Shown piece after piece: positions 17,989 to 27,788 of a stretch of 64,000 bases of DNA. The notes beneath the pieces were generated by a model, which searched no databases, was not told the origin of the DNA, and saw nothing but the letters and a program-made list of their open reading frames with translations. The stretch's first letter is position 1; the number at the start of each line of letters is the position of its first letter. The position numbers and the translations under genes were made by a program. The DNA comes from Bryobacterales bacterium (GTDB lineage Bacteria > Acidobacteriota > Terriglobia > Bryobacterales > Bryobacteraceae), in assembly GCA_020846745.1 (NCBI GenBank), contig JADLDI010000082.1, positions 34,854 to 98,853 of the forward strand, read 5' to 3'.

Positions 17989-19302
17989 ATGAATCGCCGC
18001 AGCCTGTTCGCACTACCCTCCGCTGCACTGGCCCAAACCTATTCGAACGCCACGCGCGGCCTGCCACCGCTGAAGATCGCAGATGTCAAGGTGATCACTA
18101 CCAACCCGCCCTATGCCGATGGCAGTATCTCGACGATGCAGCGGTTGGTCATCGCCAAGGTGGAAACCAGCGAGCCGGGCCTCTATGGACTCGGTTGCGC
18201 CTCGTTCGTCTTTCGCCCGGGGGCGGTAAAGACTTACATCGAGAAGTATTTGAGGCCGTTTGTGATCGGTAAGGACCCTGCGATGGTCGAGGACATGTAT
18301 CATTCGATGCACGCGAGCGGCCTGTGGCGCGGCGGCCCCGTGGAGAACTATGCGATTGCCGGTATCGACATCGCCTTGTGGGACATTAAAGCCAAGCGCG
18401 CCAACATGCCGCTTTACCAATTACTGGGCGGTAAGACTCGCGGCGCGGTGGAGTGCTATGGCGACGCCGGTGGCAACACCGGTGAGGAGATGGCGGAAAG
18501 CGTCCAGAAGGCGATGTCGCGCGGCTACAAACATGTGCGCATGAACTACCGCCAGGGCAAGCTGGAACCTTCACCCGGCATCGAAGGCATGCCGATGGGC
18601 AACGCACTCGGCACAGGCGCGGTGATCGATCCCGACGAGTGGTGCCGCGAGATACCACGCATCTTTGAGCACGTCCGCAAGGTGGTGGGCGACAAAGTCG
18701 AACTGATGCAGCACTTACACGGCCAGTTACCGCCGATCACTACGATCCAGATCGTCAAGCGCCTGGAACCGTTCCGCCCGTACTTTTTCGAAGATCCTTT
18801 CTATCCCGAGGACATCGCCTATCTAAAGGTGCTTCGCCCGCAGACGAGCGTTCCGATTGCCATCGGCGAGAAGTTCGCGAACCGGCACGACTATGCGGGG
18901 CTGATCCGGGAACGTTTGATGGACTTCATCCGGATTCACATCCCGACTATCGGCGGATTGACCATGGCCTGGAAAACCGCTTGTTTGGGCGAATGGTTCA
19001 ACGTCCGTACGGCATGGCACGCACCCGGCGACCTGTCTCCTGTCGGCCATGCGGTAAACGGCCATCTAGACCTCGCTTCGCCCAACTTTGGTATTCAGGA
19101 GGGCGCGTTCATCCAGGGCGACGTCGTACGCGAAATTTTCCCCGGCACCCCGGTGATCAGGAACGGGTACCTCTATGTGCCGGACTCTCCGGGTCACGGT
19201 GTCACGATCAATGAGCGTGCGGCGGCCCGGTATCCATGTTCTCTGGAAGGCGGAAACTTCGGACCGAAGCGGTTTCCGAACGGGTCGATTGTGAGCAACT
19301 AA
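17989..19302 (+). CDS. Exported ManD-like enolase-superfamily protein, copy 2 with altered metal site
   Basis: 437 residues, a clear paralogue of the preceding gene along its whole length (for example TRGLPPLKI, KVETSEPGLYGLGC, FVIGKDP, GNFGPKR). Short N-terminal export signal ending ALAQ. The second and third metal ligands are kept (Glu268 in FFEDPFYPED, Glu294 in IGEKF), but the first one, Asp245 in copy 1, aligns with His242 in QHLHGQL. Either the metal is bound differently or the activity changed. Co-transcribed with copy 1 (4-bp gap). Confidence 0.84.
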   Translation: MNRRSLFALPSAALAQTYSNATRGLPPLKIADVKVITTNPPYADGSISTMQRLVIAKVETSEPGLYGLGCASFVFRPGAVKTYIEKYLRPFVIGKDPAMVEDMYHSMHASGLWRGGPVENYAIAGIDIALWDIKAKRANMPLYQLLGGKTRGAVECYGDAGGNTGEEMAESVQKAMSRGYKHVRMNYRQGKLEPSPGIEGMPMGNALGTGAVIDPDEWCREIPRIFEHVRKVVGDKVELMQHLHGQLPPITTIQIVKRLEPFRPYFFEDPFYPEDIAYLKVLRPQTSVPIAIGEKFANRHDYAGLIRERLMDFIRIHIPTIGGLTMAWKTACLGEWFNVRTAWHAPGDLSPVGHAVNGHLDLASPNFGIQEGAFIQGDVVREIFPGTPVIRNGYLYVPDSPGHGVTINERAAARYPCSLEGGNFGPKRFPNGSIVSN

Positions 19303-19307
19303 CTGAC

Positions 19308-21281
19308 TTACTGTTTAATCAATTCAACGATCGGCGATTCGTCGGGCTCGCCGGGCTTCCGGTACCGGTATGGCGACGGCAAGGCTACTTCCCGTTCCAT
19401 CCAGTCCGTCGGGTTCGTCCAGATTACTGTCCGCTTGCCCACGGCACGCACAGCGTCGGGCAAGTCCCAATGCAGCAGCAGGCCCGGCAGCAAGGCATCA
19501 AACAGATTGGTGTGCAAAGGCCGCTCCAGCGCATCTGCGTAGCTATATGGTGTGCCGTCAATCCAGAGGCCGGCGATGCGTTCATCGGCGACTGCCGCGA
19601 GCAGTGCCCAAATCCCTTTGACGCCTCGTCCGACCAGGTAAATGGACTTGGGGTCGACTTGCTCATGCGTCGCCAACACATCAAGCCCGCGCAGGATGTC
19701 GTGCGAACGTTCGGCCGCCAGGTTGCCTCCAATTGCGTCTGAGCGCAGGTTCACCAGCCAATTTCCAAGATACGGTCGCTCGTCGTTGGTGGCCGGCGAG
19801 TCGCGAGGCTCGATTTCCAGCGCCACCATGCCGCGCCCGGAAATCTTTGCCGCAAGCTGTGAAGTAGACGGGTCGGCCACGATGAGCAGTGCGGGTCTCC
19901 GGGCCTGCTTTGCGGCAGGTAAATGCCATGTGCCCCGAATGAAAAGCCCAGGCTCCGTCTCAATCCGAATGTGGTTCCCATCCGCTTCCGTATGGACGGC
20001 ACGGCCGCCGGTAACGATCCCGCGCCGATGTAACTCGCCAACCAATTCCGCGGCGGGCCGTGGTGATCGCCGGGCCAAATACTCAGCCGAGATCACCTGG
20101 TGCAGCTTGCGGCTGTGCGGCTCTTCCTGCACCTGGCCGGACCGGGTAACGACCAGTTCCTGGTCGGAGTAGAGCGGAACATCCTGTTCCTTTGCATCTC
20201 CTTCACCGTTTCTTAGCCACCGAAGCATCCACGCGTAAATCTCCTGCCGTGTTTCGAGCGGTGTTCCGTGCGGACCTGGACCGACGAAGTACCGTACCCG
20301 ATCGGCCGCGCCGTACAGTTCATAAAATCGGCGTACTTCGTCATAGACGATCTTCACCCCCGGCGGTGTAAAGAAGTCTCCTTCCGTGGCGAGGATCAGC
20401 CACGGAGCCGGCGCCGCAGCCTCCAGGAAATCCGCGTGGTCCAATCCGGACGACAGGAACCGTGGCAGGCTCATCTCGGAATCGGGGAAGGCGCCCGTGT
20501 ATAGCAGTCGCAACGAGTTCAGGTAGCAGGCGGGCGCCGCTGCCTTCACCCGATCGTCAAACGCGGTAATCAGCGTGGTGACATTCCCGCCGCCTGAGCA
20601 TCCTGCTACACCAAGCCGGTTCGCATCGACATCCGGGCGCGAAGCAAGATAGTCCAGCGATCGTTTTGCATCCCAGATGAAATAGCGTGCCACGCTCAAG
20701 CCGATCAGATTCGCCTGCGCACCTGCCTGTAAGTGCTCGTTCGCGCAACAGCCACCTGCATGTTTGCGCTTCTCCGGATCGAGCGCCTGGATTCGTTCGC
20801 CCAGCCCGATCGGATCGTATACGAGCGCGACGAAGCCCTTTGCGGCCAGATTCGCACCGATCCGGTGGTTCTCTGTCTTGCCCGTGGTTGTGTGGCCCGT
20901 CGGTAATAACACGGCCGGATAGCTGCCGGGTTGGTTCGGACGATACACGTTACCGGTAACATAAAATCCCGGCAGCGACTCATAAATCACTTTCTCCAAG
21001 CTGTAAGCGTTGTTTGTGAACAGTTGGGTGACTCGGGCGTTTAGGGGTCCGTTGTAGTAAGGCAGCCCACCGACCAATTGGTTCAGTTTCGCGCGTACCT
21101 GCTCCCGGCGACGTTCTGCCTCCGCTTTCGTGCGTATCGCCCCGATTGTCTTATCGCGCTCGTCCAGAAACTTCTGCGCGCGGCCATTCATCCACTCCAG
21201 CAGCGGGTCCGGGTCCGCGGAAGCAGCAAAGTAACCAGAAATGGCAAAAGCCAGAGCCACGAACCGGCAGCCAGACTGCAT
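19308..21281 (-). CDS. Large exported alpha/beta hydrolase (acetyl xylan esterase-like)
   Basis: 657 residues from the ATG at 21281, chosen since it begins a signal peptide (FVALAFAISGYFAASA); a longer frame to 21377 would overlap the divergent GH2 promoter. The first ~380 residues form an acetyl-esterase/dienelactone-type hydrolase with nucleophile Ser229 in GCSGGGN and a candidate His in GPGPHGTPLE. The last ~270 residues look like a second alpha/beta hydrolase-like unit (RPALLIVADP) without a recognisable GxSxG. Likely removes ester groups from polysaccharides together with the adjoining glycosidases. Confidence 0.78.
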   Translation of the reverse strand: MQSGCRFVALAFAISGYFAASADPDPLLEWMNGRAQKFLDERDKTIGAIRTKAEAERRREQVRAKLNQLVGGLPYYNGPLNARVTQLFTNNAYSLEKVIYESLPGFYVTGNVYRPNQPGSYPAVLLPTGHTTTGKTENHRIGANLAAKGFVALVYDPIGLGERIQALDPEKRKHAGGCCANEHLQAGAQANLIGLSVARYFIWDAKRSLDYLASRPDVDANRLGVAGCSGGGNVTTLITAFDDRVKAAAPACYLNSLRLLYTGAFPDSEMSLPRFLSSGLDHADFLEAAAPAPWLILATEGDFFTPPGVKIVYDEVRRFYELYGAADRVRYFVGPGPHGTPLETRQEIYAWMLRWLRNGEGDAKEQDVPLYSDQELVVTRSGQVQEEPHSRKLHQVISAEYLARRSPRPAAELVGELHRRGIVTGGRAVHTEADGNHIRIETEPGLFIRGTWHLPAAKQARRPALLIVADPSTSQLAAKISGRGMVALEIEPRDSPATNDERPYLGNWLVNLRSDAIGGNLAAERSHDILRGLDVLATHEQVDPKSIYLVGRGVKGIWALLAAVADERIAGLWIDGTPYSYADALERPLHTNLFDALLPGLLLHWDLPDAVRAVGKRTVIWTNPTDWMEREVALPSPYRYRKPGEPDESPIVELIKQ

Positions 21282-21383
21282 CCCGCTATTGTGCCATCGA
21301 CCGAAGTCATTGCTGCCGAACTCCCCGGCGGCTTGCCCGACCGGCCACTTAGCCCGTTCTTTGCTATAAGTAAACAAACAGCT

Positions 21384-23501
21384 ATGAAAATCCTGTTATT
21401 CGCGTTCGCCGCACTGCCGCTATCGGCCGCTAGAAGCACCGTGTCGCTTGATGGCGAATGGATGGTGGCGGAGTCGAAATCGGCCGCGCCGCCTGACACG
21501 TCAGCTTACACGCGCCGCGCGCCGGTTCCCGGGTTGGCCAACCTGGCCCAGCCTGCGCTGCCGGATGTCGACCAGTTCGATTCGCGGGAGTTCATCGCGG
21601 TATCGATTCGCGAAAAACGGTTGCCGGAATCGGCGCGGGTCACCGTCGCCGGAGTGACGCGCCAGCAGCGCGATTACCTATGGTTCCGGCGCACGTTTCG
21701 TGCTCCGGCGGCCACACCGGCAGCGATTCTGAAGGTTGGTAAGGCGCAATTCGGGACGGCGGTTTGGCTGAATGGCGCGAAGGTGGGCGAACATTTGGGA
21801 TGTTTCACGGCTGGATTCTTCGATCTGCGCGGCGGGATCAAACCGGGCGCGGAGAACGAGTTGGTGATCCGCATCGGCGCACATCCGAACATGGTGCCGG
21901 TGTGGGCGCCGGCGGGCACGGACTTTGAAAAGTATAAGTGGACGCCGGGTATTTACGACTCAGTATCGGTGGCGTTCTCGGGCCTACCGGTTATAGAGGC
22001 AGTGCAAGTGGCTCCGCGGCCGGCTAAATCGTCCGCAACGGTCCAGACACAGCTTTACAACCCCGGCAACACACCAGTCGAGTTCACGCTGCGGCATACG
22101 GTCGGGAACGCCACAGCGGGTGGGGCCTTCACCTTGAACGCCCGAGAGCGGCGCATGTTGGTGCACTCAATTGCTATCCCGAACGCGCATCTGTGGACAC
22201 CGGAAGATCCGTTCTTATACACGGTCAACACGACCGCGGGCGGCGATTCGGTTGCGACTCGGTTCGGCATGCGCGAGTTCCGGTTTGATACCGCCACAAA
22301 GCGGGCGTATCTCAACGGGAAGCTGTATTTCCTTCGGGGTTCCAATATTACATTGCACCGGTTCTTCGAAGATCCACAGTGTAAGCGCCTGCCGTGGGAC
22401 CGCGCGTGGGTGCGCAAACTGCTGGTCGACCATTCGAAGAGAATGAACTGGAACTCGTACCGGTTCTGTATTGGTCCGGTGCCGGATATGTGGCTGGATA
22501 TTGCGGATGAAGCCGGGTTGCTGGTACAGAACGAGTTCTTCATCTGGAACGGCCGCGAGTACTTTCCGCCGTATAAGACTGAGGAGTTATTAGCACAATA
22601 CGCCGAGTGGATTCGCGACAATGCAAACCATCCGAGCGTAGCCATCTGGGATTCGAATAACGAGACGGACGCTCCGATTCTTCGCGATGTAGTTATCCCG
22701 GCCATGCGAAAGCTGGACCTGTCGAACCGGCCTTGGGAGAACGGGTACGGCATACCGTCGGGTTATGACGATCCGGTGGAAGACCATCCATACGTCTTCA
22801 ACAATGTGTACTCCGGCCGGGATTTCCAGATGGTGAATCTCGAAAAGATGACGGGCGCTAAGACGACGAACGCTGGCCATCCATCAGGGCATGCGGTGAT
22901 CGCGAACGAGTATGGATGGCTGTGGCTCAACCGCGACGGATCGCCGACACGGTTAACCGAAAAGGTGTACGAGTATCTGCTTGGTCCGAGCTCGACCGCG
23001 CAGCAGCGATTTGAGTTATATGCCTACTACCTGGCAGGATTGACGGAGTTTTGGCGAGCACACCGCAACTTTGCCGGAGTGCTGCACTTCACGACGCTGA
23101 CCTGCAGTTATCCGGGTGTAAAGACTTCAGATCACTTTCGGGATGTGACCCGGTTGGAAATGGAGCCGAACTTCGCCGATTGGGTGAGGGAGTCTTTCAA
23201 ACCTCTTGGACTGTACATTAATTTCTGGCAACCGACGTTAAAACCGGCGGAGAGCCGCGTGTTCCCGGTGATGATGGTGAACGACGAACCGCGGCCGATT
23301 GCGGGGAAGCTTACAGTCAGATTCGAACCGGGCGGGCACAAAACTGAACAACCGTTCGAACTGCCGGCCTACGGGCAACATACATGGAACGTGACTCTGG
23401 CGGCTCCGGCGCAAGCGGGAACCTATTTGTTGCGCGCCGAAGCACTGGAAGCAGGTAAGACCGAGCCGACGCTATCAAGGCGAAAGGTAGAGGTGCGGTA
23501 G
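21384..23501 (+). CDS. Exported glycoside hydrolase family 2-like enzyme
   Basis: 705 residues from ATG 21384; signal peptide at 1-16 (ILLFAFAALPLSAA). Family GH2 order: jelly-roll sugar-binding domain with WFRRTF and LNGAKVGEH, Ig-like domain, then TIM barrel. Acid/base Glu427 lies in WDSNNET; the likely nucleophile is Glu509 in IANEYGW. The conserved entry to the barrel (LNGKLYFLRGSNI) is present. Members are beta-galactosidases, glucuronidases or mannosidases; this one is shorter than classical LacZ and cannot be assigned a sugar. Divergent from the esterase gene. Confidence 0.85.
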   Translation: MKILLFAFAALPLSAARSTVSLDGEWMVAESKSAAPPDTSAYTRRAPVPGLANLAQPALPDVDQFDSREFIAVSIREKRLPESARVTVAGVTRQQRDYLWFRRTFRAPAATPAAILKVGKAQFGTAVWLNGAKVGEHLGCFTAGFFDLRGGIKPGAENELVIRIGAHPNMVPVWAPAGTDFEKYKWTPGIYDSVSVAFSGLPVIEAVQVAPRPAKSSATVQTQLYNPGNTPVEFTLRHTVGNATAGGAFTLNARERRMLVHSIAIPNAHLWTPEDPFLYTVNTTAGGDSVATRFGMREFRFDTATKRAYLNGKLYFLRGSNITLHRFFEDPQCKRLPWDRAWVRKLLVDHSKRMNWNSYRFCIGPVPDMWLDIADEAGLLVQNEFFIWNGREYFPPYKTEELLAQYAEWIRDNANHPSVAIWDSNNETDAPILRDVVIPAMRKLDLSNRPWENGYGIPSGYDDPVEDHPYVFNNVYSGRDFQMVNLEKMTGAKTTNAGHPSGHAVIANEYGWLWLNRDGSPTRLTEKVYEYLLGPSSTAQQRFELYAYYLAGLTEFWRAHRNFAGVLHFTTLTCSYPGVKTSDHFRDVTRLEMEPNFADWVRESFKPLGLYINFWQPTLKPAESRVFPVMMVNDEPRPIAGKLTVRFEPGGHKTEQPFELPAYGQHTWNVTLAAPAQAGTYLLRAEALEAGKTEPTLSRRKVEVR

Positions 23502-23564
23502 GTACCTACCAGCGCTGCGGATTTATTTGGTGTGGCGTTCGGACCTAGGGTATAAACGGGAGGA

Positions 23565-25637
23565 ATGCTTACAAAGCTGATCGTTTCGTTCTTTGCCGCA
23601 TTGCTCCCCGCGCTAGCCGTCACGTATGAAGTCGGACCCGGACGCACTCTCGCGCGCTTAGCCGCAGTTCCATGGCGGCAGTTAGGACCCGGCGATACCG
23701 TGCTGGTGTACTGGAAACCCGAGCCGTACCTGGATAAGTTCGTCATCTCGAGATCGGGAACAGCGGCCGCTCCGATCACGCTACGCGGCGTTCCAGGGCC
23801 CGATGGATCCCTGCCGGTGTTACAAGCGAATGGCGCCGAAACCGCGCCGGGCCTGCGATACTTCAACCCCGAACGCGGGGTGGTGCAGATTGGCGGCAGC
23901 GACATCCCGGGCGACGCTGTGCGGCCACAATATGTGGTGGTAGAGAACCTGGAAGTGCGTGGCGCCCGTTCGCGCAATGCGTACTTCACGGCCGGGCAGA
24001 CCAGCATCCAGGCTTACGCCGACAACGCGGCGGGCATATATATCGAGCGCGGTGACGAGATTGTCGTTCGAAACTGCATCCTGACGGATAACGGGAACGG
24101 TATGTTTGTGGGGAACGGGAAGAATGTCACTCTTGAGAAGAGTTATATCTACGACAACGGATATCCCAACGACGACGATCAGCACCACAACGTGTACCTG
24201 CAGTCCGCAGGCATGTTGGTGCGATACAACCGGTTCGGTCCTCTAAAGAAGGGATCGCAGGGGAACAACATCAAGGACCGGTCGGCGGGGCTGGTGATCG
24301 CGAATAACTGGATTGAAGGCGGTAATCGCCACCTCGACTTAGTCGATATCAGCATGCCGGAGATCCGGGACGATCCGCGGTATCGGACTACCTACGTGTA
24401 CGGCAACGTATTCATCGAACACCAGGCGAACGACAATAATCAATATATTCAGTACGGCGGCGACGGCGGCGACCGGGCGAATTACCGCAAAGGCACGCTG
24501 CACCTGTACAACAACACGTTCATATCCTACCGGCCAAAAGGCGACATGACCACGTGGGTGCATCTCACGACGATGGAGGAACGGGCGGAGGTCCGGAACA
24601 ACATCGTGGCGCTGCCGCGTGGGTCGGACTTTCAGATTTCTTATGATTTCGGCACTATCGAACTAAGTAATAACTACCTGCCCACGAACTATGGCCGGGC
24701 GCAGTTCGAGATTGCTCCGGTGGTGGTTCGTGAGGTCTCGCCCAATGTGCGCGGCGATAACCCCGGCCTTGCGGATTTGAATGCGATGGACTTCCGGCTG
24801 CTGCGAAGCTCTCCCGCGATCGGCGCCGGTATTGCGCTGCCTTCCTCGCCGGCGAGCTATCCGGTTGACCGCGAGTATGTCGTCCATCGCGACAGCCGTC
24901 CGCGGCCACGCGGCGCGCAAGACTTAGGGGCATTTCAGGCTCCGGGCGACCCGACGCCCAAGATCAACACGTCGATGACAGCGAAACAGACATCGCCTTA
25001 TGCGTATCTGACGATCATGGGTGAGGACCTGGCGCGCGGCGTCAGTATCCCACCGCTTACAGGCGACTTCCCAACCAGCGTCGATGGCGTTCAGGTGAAG
25101 ATCAACGGGCGTGAGGGCTATCTGCAGTATGTCAGCCCGACACAGATCAATGTGCTCACGCCGGCCGATACCGCGCGCGGTGAAGTACCCCTGGAAGTTC
25201 TGACGCCGTTCGGTCCCCTACGGTCGATCATTGTGCTTGCCGATGCGGCGCCGGTATTATTCGCCGCGCCTGTGAACGACCGTGTCTACGCGACCGCGGT
25301 GTTTGCTCTGGACGGAAGTTTGGTGACGCCTTCCAAAGGAGCCAGGGCAGGGGATTATGTTTTGCTTTTCGCGACCGGGCTCGGAACAACAGCTACGCCG
25401 CCGCCAATCGGCCTCCCGCTCGATGCCGCCTATCCCGTGGTGGACTTGAGCGCGGTAAAGGTTCTGATTGGCGGCGTAGATACGCCGGTTCTATACGCCG
25501 GCATGACTTATGCGGGTTTGTTCCAAATTAATATCCAGATCCCGCCGGGGGTTCGGGCCGGAGACCAGCCGCTGGCGCTCGCGGTGGGGCAGGCGAGTAC
25601 CGGGCAGCCGGTCTTTCTGCCGATTACCAATCCCTAA
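23565..25637 (+). CDS. Exported right-handed beta-helix protein with TIGR03437 C-terminus
   Basis: 690 residues. Signal peptide 1-19. Residues ~100-350 show the repeated Asn-rich turns of a parallel beta-helix (NCILTDNGNGMFVGNGKNVT, IANNWIEGG, LYNNTFISY), the fold of pectate lyases and related polysaccharide lyases or epimerases. From ~460 the TIGR03437-type domain follows (VSPTQINVLTP, LLFATGLG, YAGMTYAGLFQINIQIPPG). No catalytic residues can be assigned with confidence. Position after GH2 supports a role in degrading plant polysaccharide. Confidence 0.8.
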   Translation: MLTKLIVSFFAALLPALAVTYEVGPGRTLARLAAVPWRQLGPGDTVLVYWKPEPYLDKFVISRSGTAAAPITLRGVPGPDGSLPVLQANGAETAPGLRYFNPERGVVQIGGSDIPGDAVRPQYVVVENLEVRGARSRNAYFTAGQTSIQAYADNAAGIYIERGDEIVVRNCILTDNGNGMFVGNGKNVTLEKSYIYDNGYPNDDDQHHNVYLQSAGMLVRYNRFGPLKKGSQGNNIKDRSAGLVIANNWIEGGNRHLDLVDISMPEIRDDPRYRTTYVYGNVFIEHQANDNNQYIQYGGDGGDRANYRKGTLHLYNNTFISYRPKGDMTTWVHLTTMEERAEVRNNIVALPRGSDFQISYDFGTIELSNNYLPTNYGRAQFEIAPVVVREVSPNVRGDNPGLADLNAMDFRLLRSSPAIGAGIALPSSPASYPVDREYVVHRDSRPRPRGAQDLGAFQAPGDPTPKINTSMTAKQTSPYAYLTIMGEDLARGVSIPPLTGDFPTSVDGVQVKINGREGYLQYVSPTQINVLTPADTARGEVPLEVLTPFGPLRSIIVLADAAPVLFAAPVNDRVYATAVFALDGSLVTPSKGARAGDYVLLFATGLGTTATPPPIGLPLDAAYPVVDLSAVKVLIGGVDTPVLYAGMTYAGLFQINIQIPPGVRAGDQPLALAVGQASTGQPVFLPITNP

Positions 25638-25642
25638 CGAAG

Positions 25643-25960
25643 TTATTTCTGCTTGGCGATGATCTTGTCTTTGATCTTGTCGTAAGTCGCTTCGGGAATG
25701 ATGTTCTTCTGAACCAGTTCGTTCTTGGCGCGGTAGGGGCGGCCTTTGACGATCTTTTGGGAGTAGGCTTCGCCGATTCCCGGCAGAGTCCGCAGCGCGT
25801 CGGCACTGGCGGTGTTGATATCGATGAGGTCGGTTGCGGCGGCCGCTGCCTTCTTGGCCGTCGCTGAAGCATCCTTAACGGCGCCTTTCGTTGGTCCCTT
25901 CTGCGCGAAGGCAAGGCTGAGTCCGAGAACAAGTACACCTAGGGCTGAGAAAAGTCGCAT
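25643..25960 (-). CDS. Exported ComEA-like helix-hairpin-helix protein
   Basis: 105 residues. Signal peptide at 1-19 (ALGVLVLGLSLAFA), an Ala/Lys-rich linker, then a helix-hairpin-helix DNA-binding domain (IDINTASADALRTLPGIGEAYSQKIV) as in the competence protein ComEA. Such small exported proteins bind DNA non-specifically in the periplasm. No other competence gene is near, so a role in DNA uptake is not established. Converges with the beta-helix gene (5-bp gap). Confidence 0.85.
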   Translation of the reverse strand: MRLFSALGVLVLGLSLAFAQKGPTKGAVKDASATAKKAAAAATDLIDINTASADALRTLPGIGEAYSQKIVKGRPYRAKNELVQKNIIPEATYDKIKDKIIAKQK

Positions 25961-25993
25961 GGCACATTATAGGCTCAAGGCGGCGGTGCGGCG

Positions 25994-26350
25994 CTAGGCT
26001 TGGGGGGCTGGTTTGTTCCGCAGGTTCGACTCAAACAGCCAATCGATTTGGATGGGTTCGCACGGAGTGCAGAGATAATCAGCAGCACCCTGTTCCAGCA
26101 TGTCGAGCCAGAGCGAGGTGTCCGCGTCGTGACCCACCGCCACTACGGGTACGTCACGGTGCTGCCGGCGTACGGCTTCGAGCATTCGGGCGAGCGAAAT
26201 TGGGTTCGTCCCGCAGAAAACGATGTCGACTGAGGCGATGGATTCCGGAGTGCGCACCGGGTTGTGGCCCATTCGCGACAGCGTTTCGGTGAGTTGCCGG
26301 GATGAGGCGGGGTCGAGTTCCGCCAAGAGGGCAGTCGCTTGATACGACAC
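25994..26350 (-). CDS. Pseudo-receiver domain protein (lost phospho-acceptor)
   Basis: 118 residues from the GTG at 26348-26350, placed by the AGGAGGT 8 bp upstream. The chain has the receiver fold (IVFCGTNP, DVPVVAVGHD, LEQGAADYLCTPCEP), but the phospho-acceptor Asp is replaced by Gly in FCGTNP and the conserved Lys of the YLxKP motif by Thr. It therefore cannot be phosphorylated in the normal way and may bind a partner constitutively. No kinase is next to it. Confidence 0.75.
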   Translation of the reverse strand: MSYQATALLAELDPASSRQLTETLSRMGHNPVRTPESIASVDIVFCGTNPISLARMLEAVRRQHRDVPVVAVGHDADTSLWLDMLEQGAADYLCTPCEPIQIDWLFESNLRNKPAPQA

Positions 26351-26501
26351 TTTCAACTACCTCCTAATCTGGCTTCTGCCCTGAGTATGCGCCTTCCCGG
26401 GCGAAATCTTCAATAGGTTTAATGCTTCGTTAGCGGGCGAAAAGTCCCGTAGATACTTTACTTTTAAGTGCGCTGCTAAAATTGCGTGTTGGAGATGCAA
26501 G

Positions 26502-27737
26502 ATGGCTGTGAAACCGCGGCGTAAGTCGCTTGTGGCAGATATCGGCGGTGTGAAAGTTGGGGGAAATCATCCGATTGTCGTCCAGTCGATGACGAACACC
26601 GATACGGCCGACGTGACGGGGACCGTGAATCAGGTGATGGCGCTGGCGCAGGCCGGGTCGGAACTGGTCCGCGTGACCGTCAATACGGAAGAAGCGGCGC
26701 GCGCCGTCCCAAAGGTTGTCGAAACTCTGCGGATGTTTGGGGTGAAGGCGCCGATTGTTGGCGATTTTCACTACAACGGCCATATCCTGCTGAAGAAGTA
26801 TCCCGATTGTGCCCGGGCGTTGGCGAAGTACCGCATCAACCCCGGCAACGTGAACATCGGCAAGAAACACGACGACAACTTCCGGACGATGATCGAATGC
26901 GCCATCGAGTACGACCGGCCGGTGCGCATCGGGGTCAACTGGGGTTCACTCGACGGGGCGCTGCTGACCCGTATGATGGACGAGAATGCGACGTCCGCCA
27001 ATCCGCTCGATGCACAGACAGTAACGATGAAGGCGATTGTCGCAAGCTGCCTGCTGTCGGCGGAGGCGGCGGTGAAGTACGGCCTGGCGCCTGAGAAGAT
27101 TATCCTGAGCGCGAAGGTCAGCAATGTTCAGGATCTGATCACCGTCTATCGCGACTTGGCCGAACAGTGCGAATATCCGCTGCACTTGGGATTGACGGAA
27201 GCCGGCTTGGGGAGCAAAGGGATTGTGGCGACCACCGCCGCGCTCTCGATTCTGCTGCAGGAAGGAATTGGCGACACGATCCGGGCGTCGCTGACGCCGC
27301 TGCCCAATGGCGACCGTACGGAAGAGGTGCTGGTCTGCCAGCAGGTTTTGCAGTCGCTGGGAATCCGGAACTTCACACCGCAGGTGACGGCGTGTCCCGG
27401 GTGCGGACGCACAACAAGCACGTTTTTCCAGGACATGGCGGACCAGATTCAATCCTATTTGCGTGACCAGATGCCCGTCTGGAAGCAATCGTATGCCGGG
27501 GTGGAGGAATTGAAAGTGGCGGTGATGGGCTGTGTGGTGAACGGCCCGGGAGAATCGAAGCACTCGCATATCGGGATTTCACTGCCGGGGACATTCGAAG
27601 AGCCGGTGGCGCCGGTGTATGTGGATGGGAAGTTGAAAACGACCTTGCGGGGCGATCGGATTGTGAAGGAGTTTATCGACATTCTGAACTCGTATGTCGA
27701 TGCGCGGTACGGGCAGACGGTTGGAGTGGGTGACTAG
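26502..27737 (+). CDS. ispG: 4-hydroxy-3-methylbut-2-enyl diphosphate synthase, flavodoxin-type (IspG/GcpE)
   Basis: 411 residues. Reductive step of the MEP isoprenoid pathway, making HMBPP from MEcPP. The 4Fe-4S ligands are present: Cys298, Cys301 (ACPGCGRTTS), Cys344 (MGCVVNGPGE) and Glu351. The N-terminal barrel begins VGGNHPIVVQSMTNTDTADV as expected. Start ATG 26502 follows TTGGAGATGCA. Cytoplasmic; electrons come from flavodoxin or ferredoxin. A strong stem-loop follows the stop. Confidence 0.97.
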   Translation: MAVKPRRKSLVADIGGVKVGGNHPIVVQSMTNTDTADVTGTVNQVMALAQAGSELVRVTVNTEEAARAVPKVVETLRMFGVKAPIVGDFHYNGHILLKKYPDCARALAKYRINPGNVNIGKKHDDNFRTMIECAIEYDRPVRIGVNWGSLDGALLTRMMDENATSANPLDAQTVTMKAIVASCLLSAEAAVKYGLAPEKIILSAKVSNVQDLITVYRDLAEQCEYPLHLGLTEAGLGSKGIVATTAALSILLQEGIGDTIRASLTPLPNGDRTEEVLVCQQVLQSLGIRNFTPQVTACPGCGRTTSTFFQDMADQIQSYLRDQMPVWKQSYAGVEELKVAVMGCVVNGPGESKHSHIGISLPGTFEEPVAPVYVDGKLKTTLRGDRIVKEFIDILNSYVDARYGQTVGVGD

Positions 27738-27743
27738 AAATTC

Positions 27744-27772
27744 CCGGGGCGCCCATGGTTTGGACGCCCCGG
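27744..27772. terminator. Bidirectional terminator stem-loop after ispG
   Basis: Perfect 8-bp arms CCGGGGCG (27744-27751) and CGCCCCGG (27765-27772), with inner CC/GG pairing that lengthens the stem to about 11 bp. It lies between the converging ends of ispG and the next minus-strand gene. The flanking T run is short (TTT), so termination efficiency is uncertain. Confidence 0.65.
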
Positions 27773-27788
27773 TTTCACGCGCGATCCA

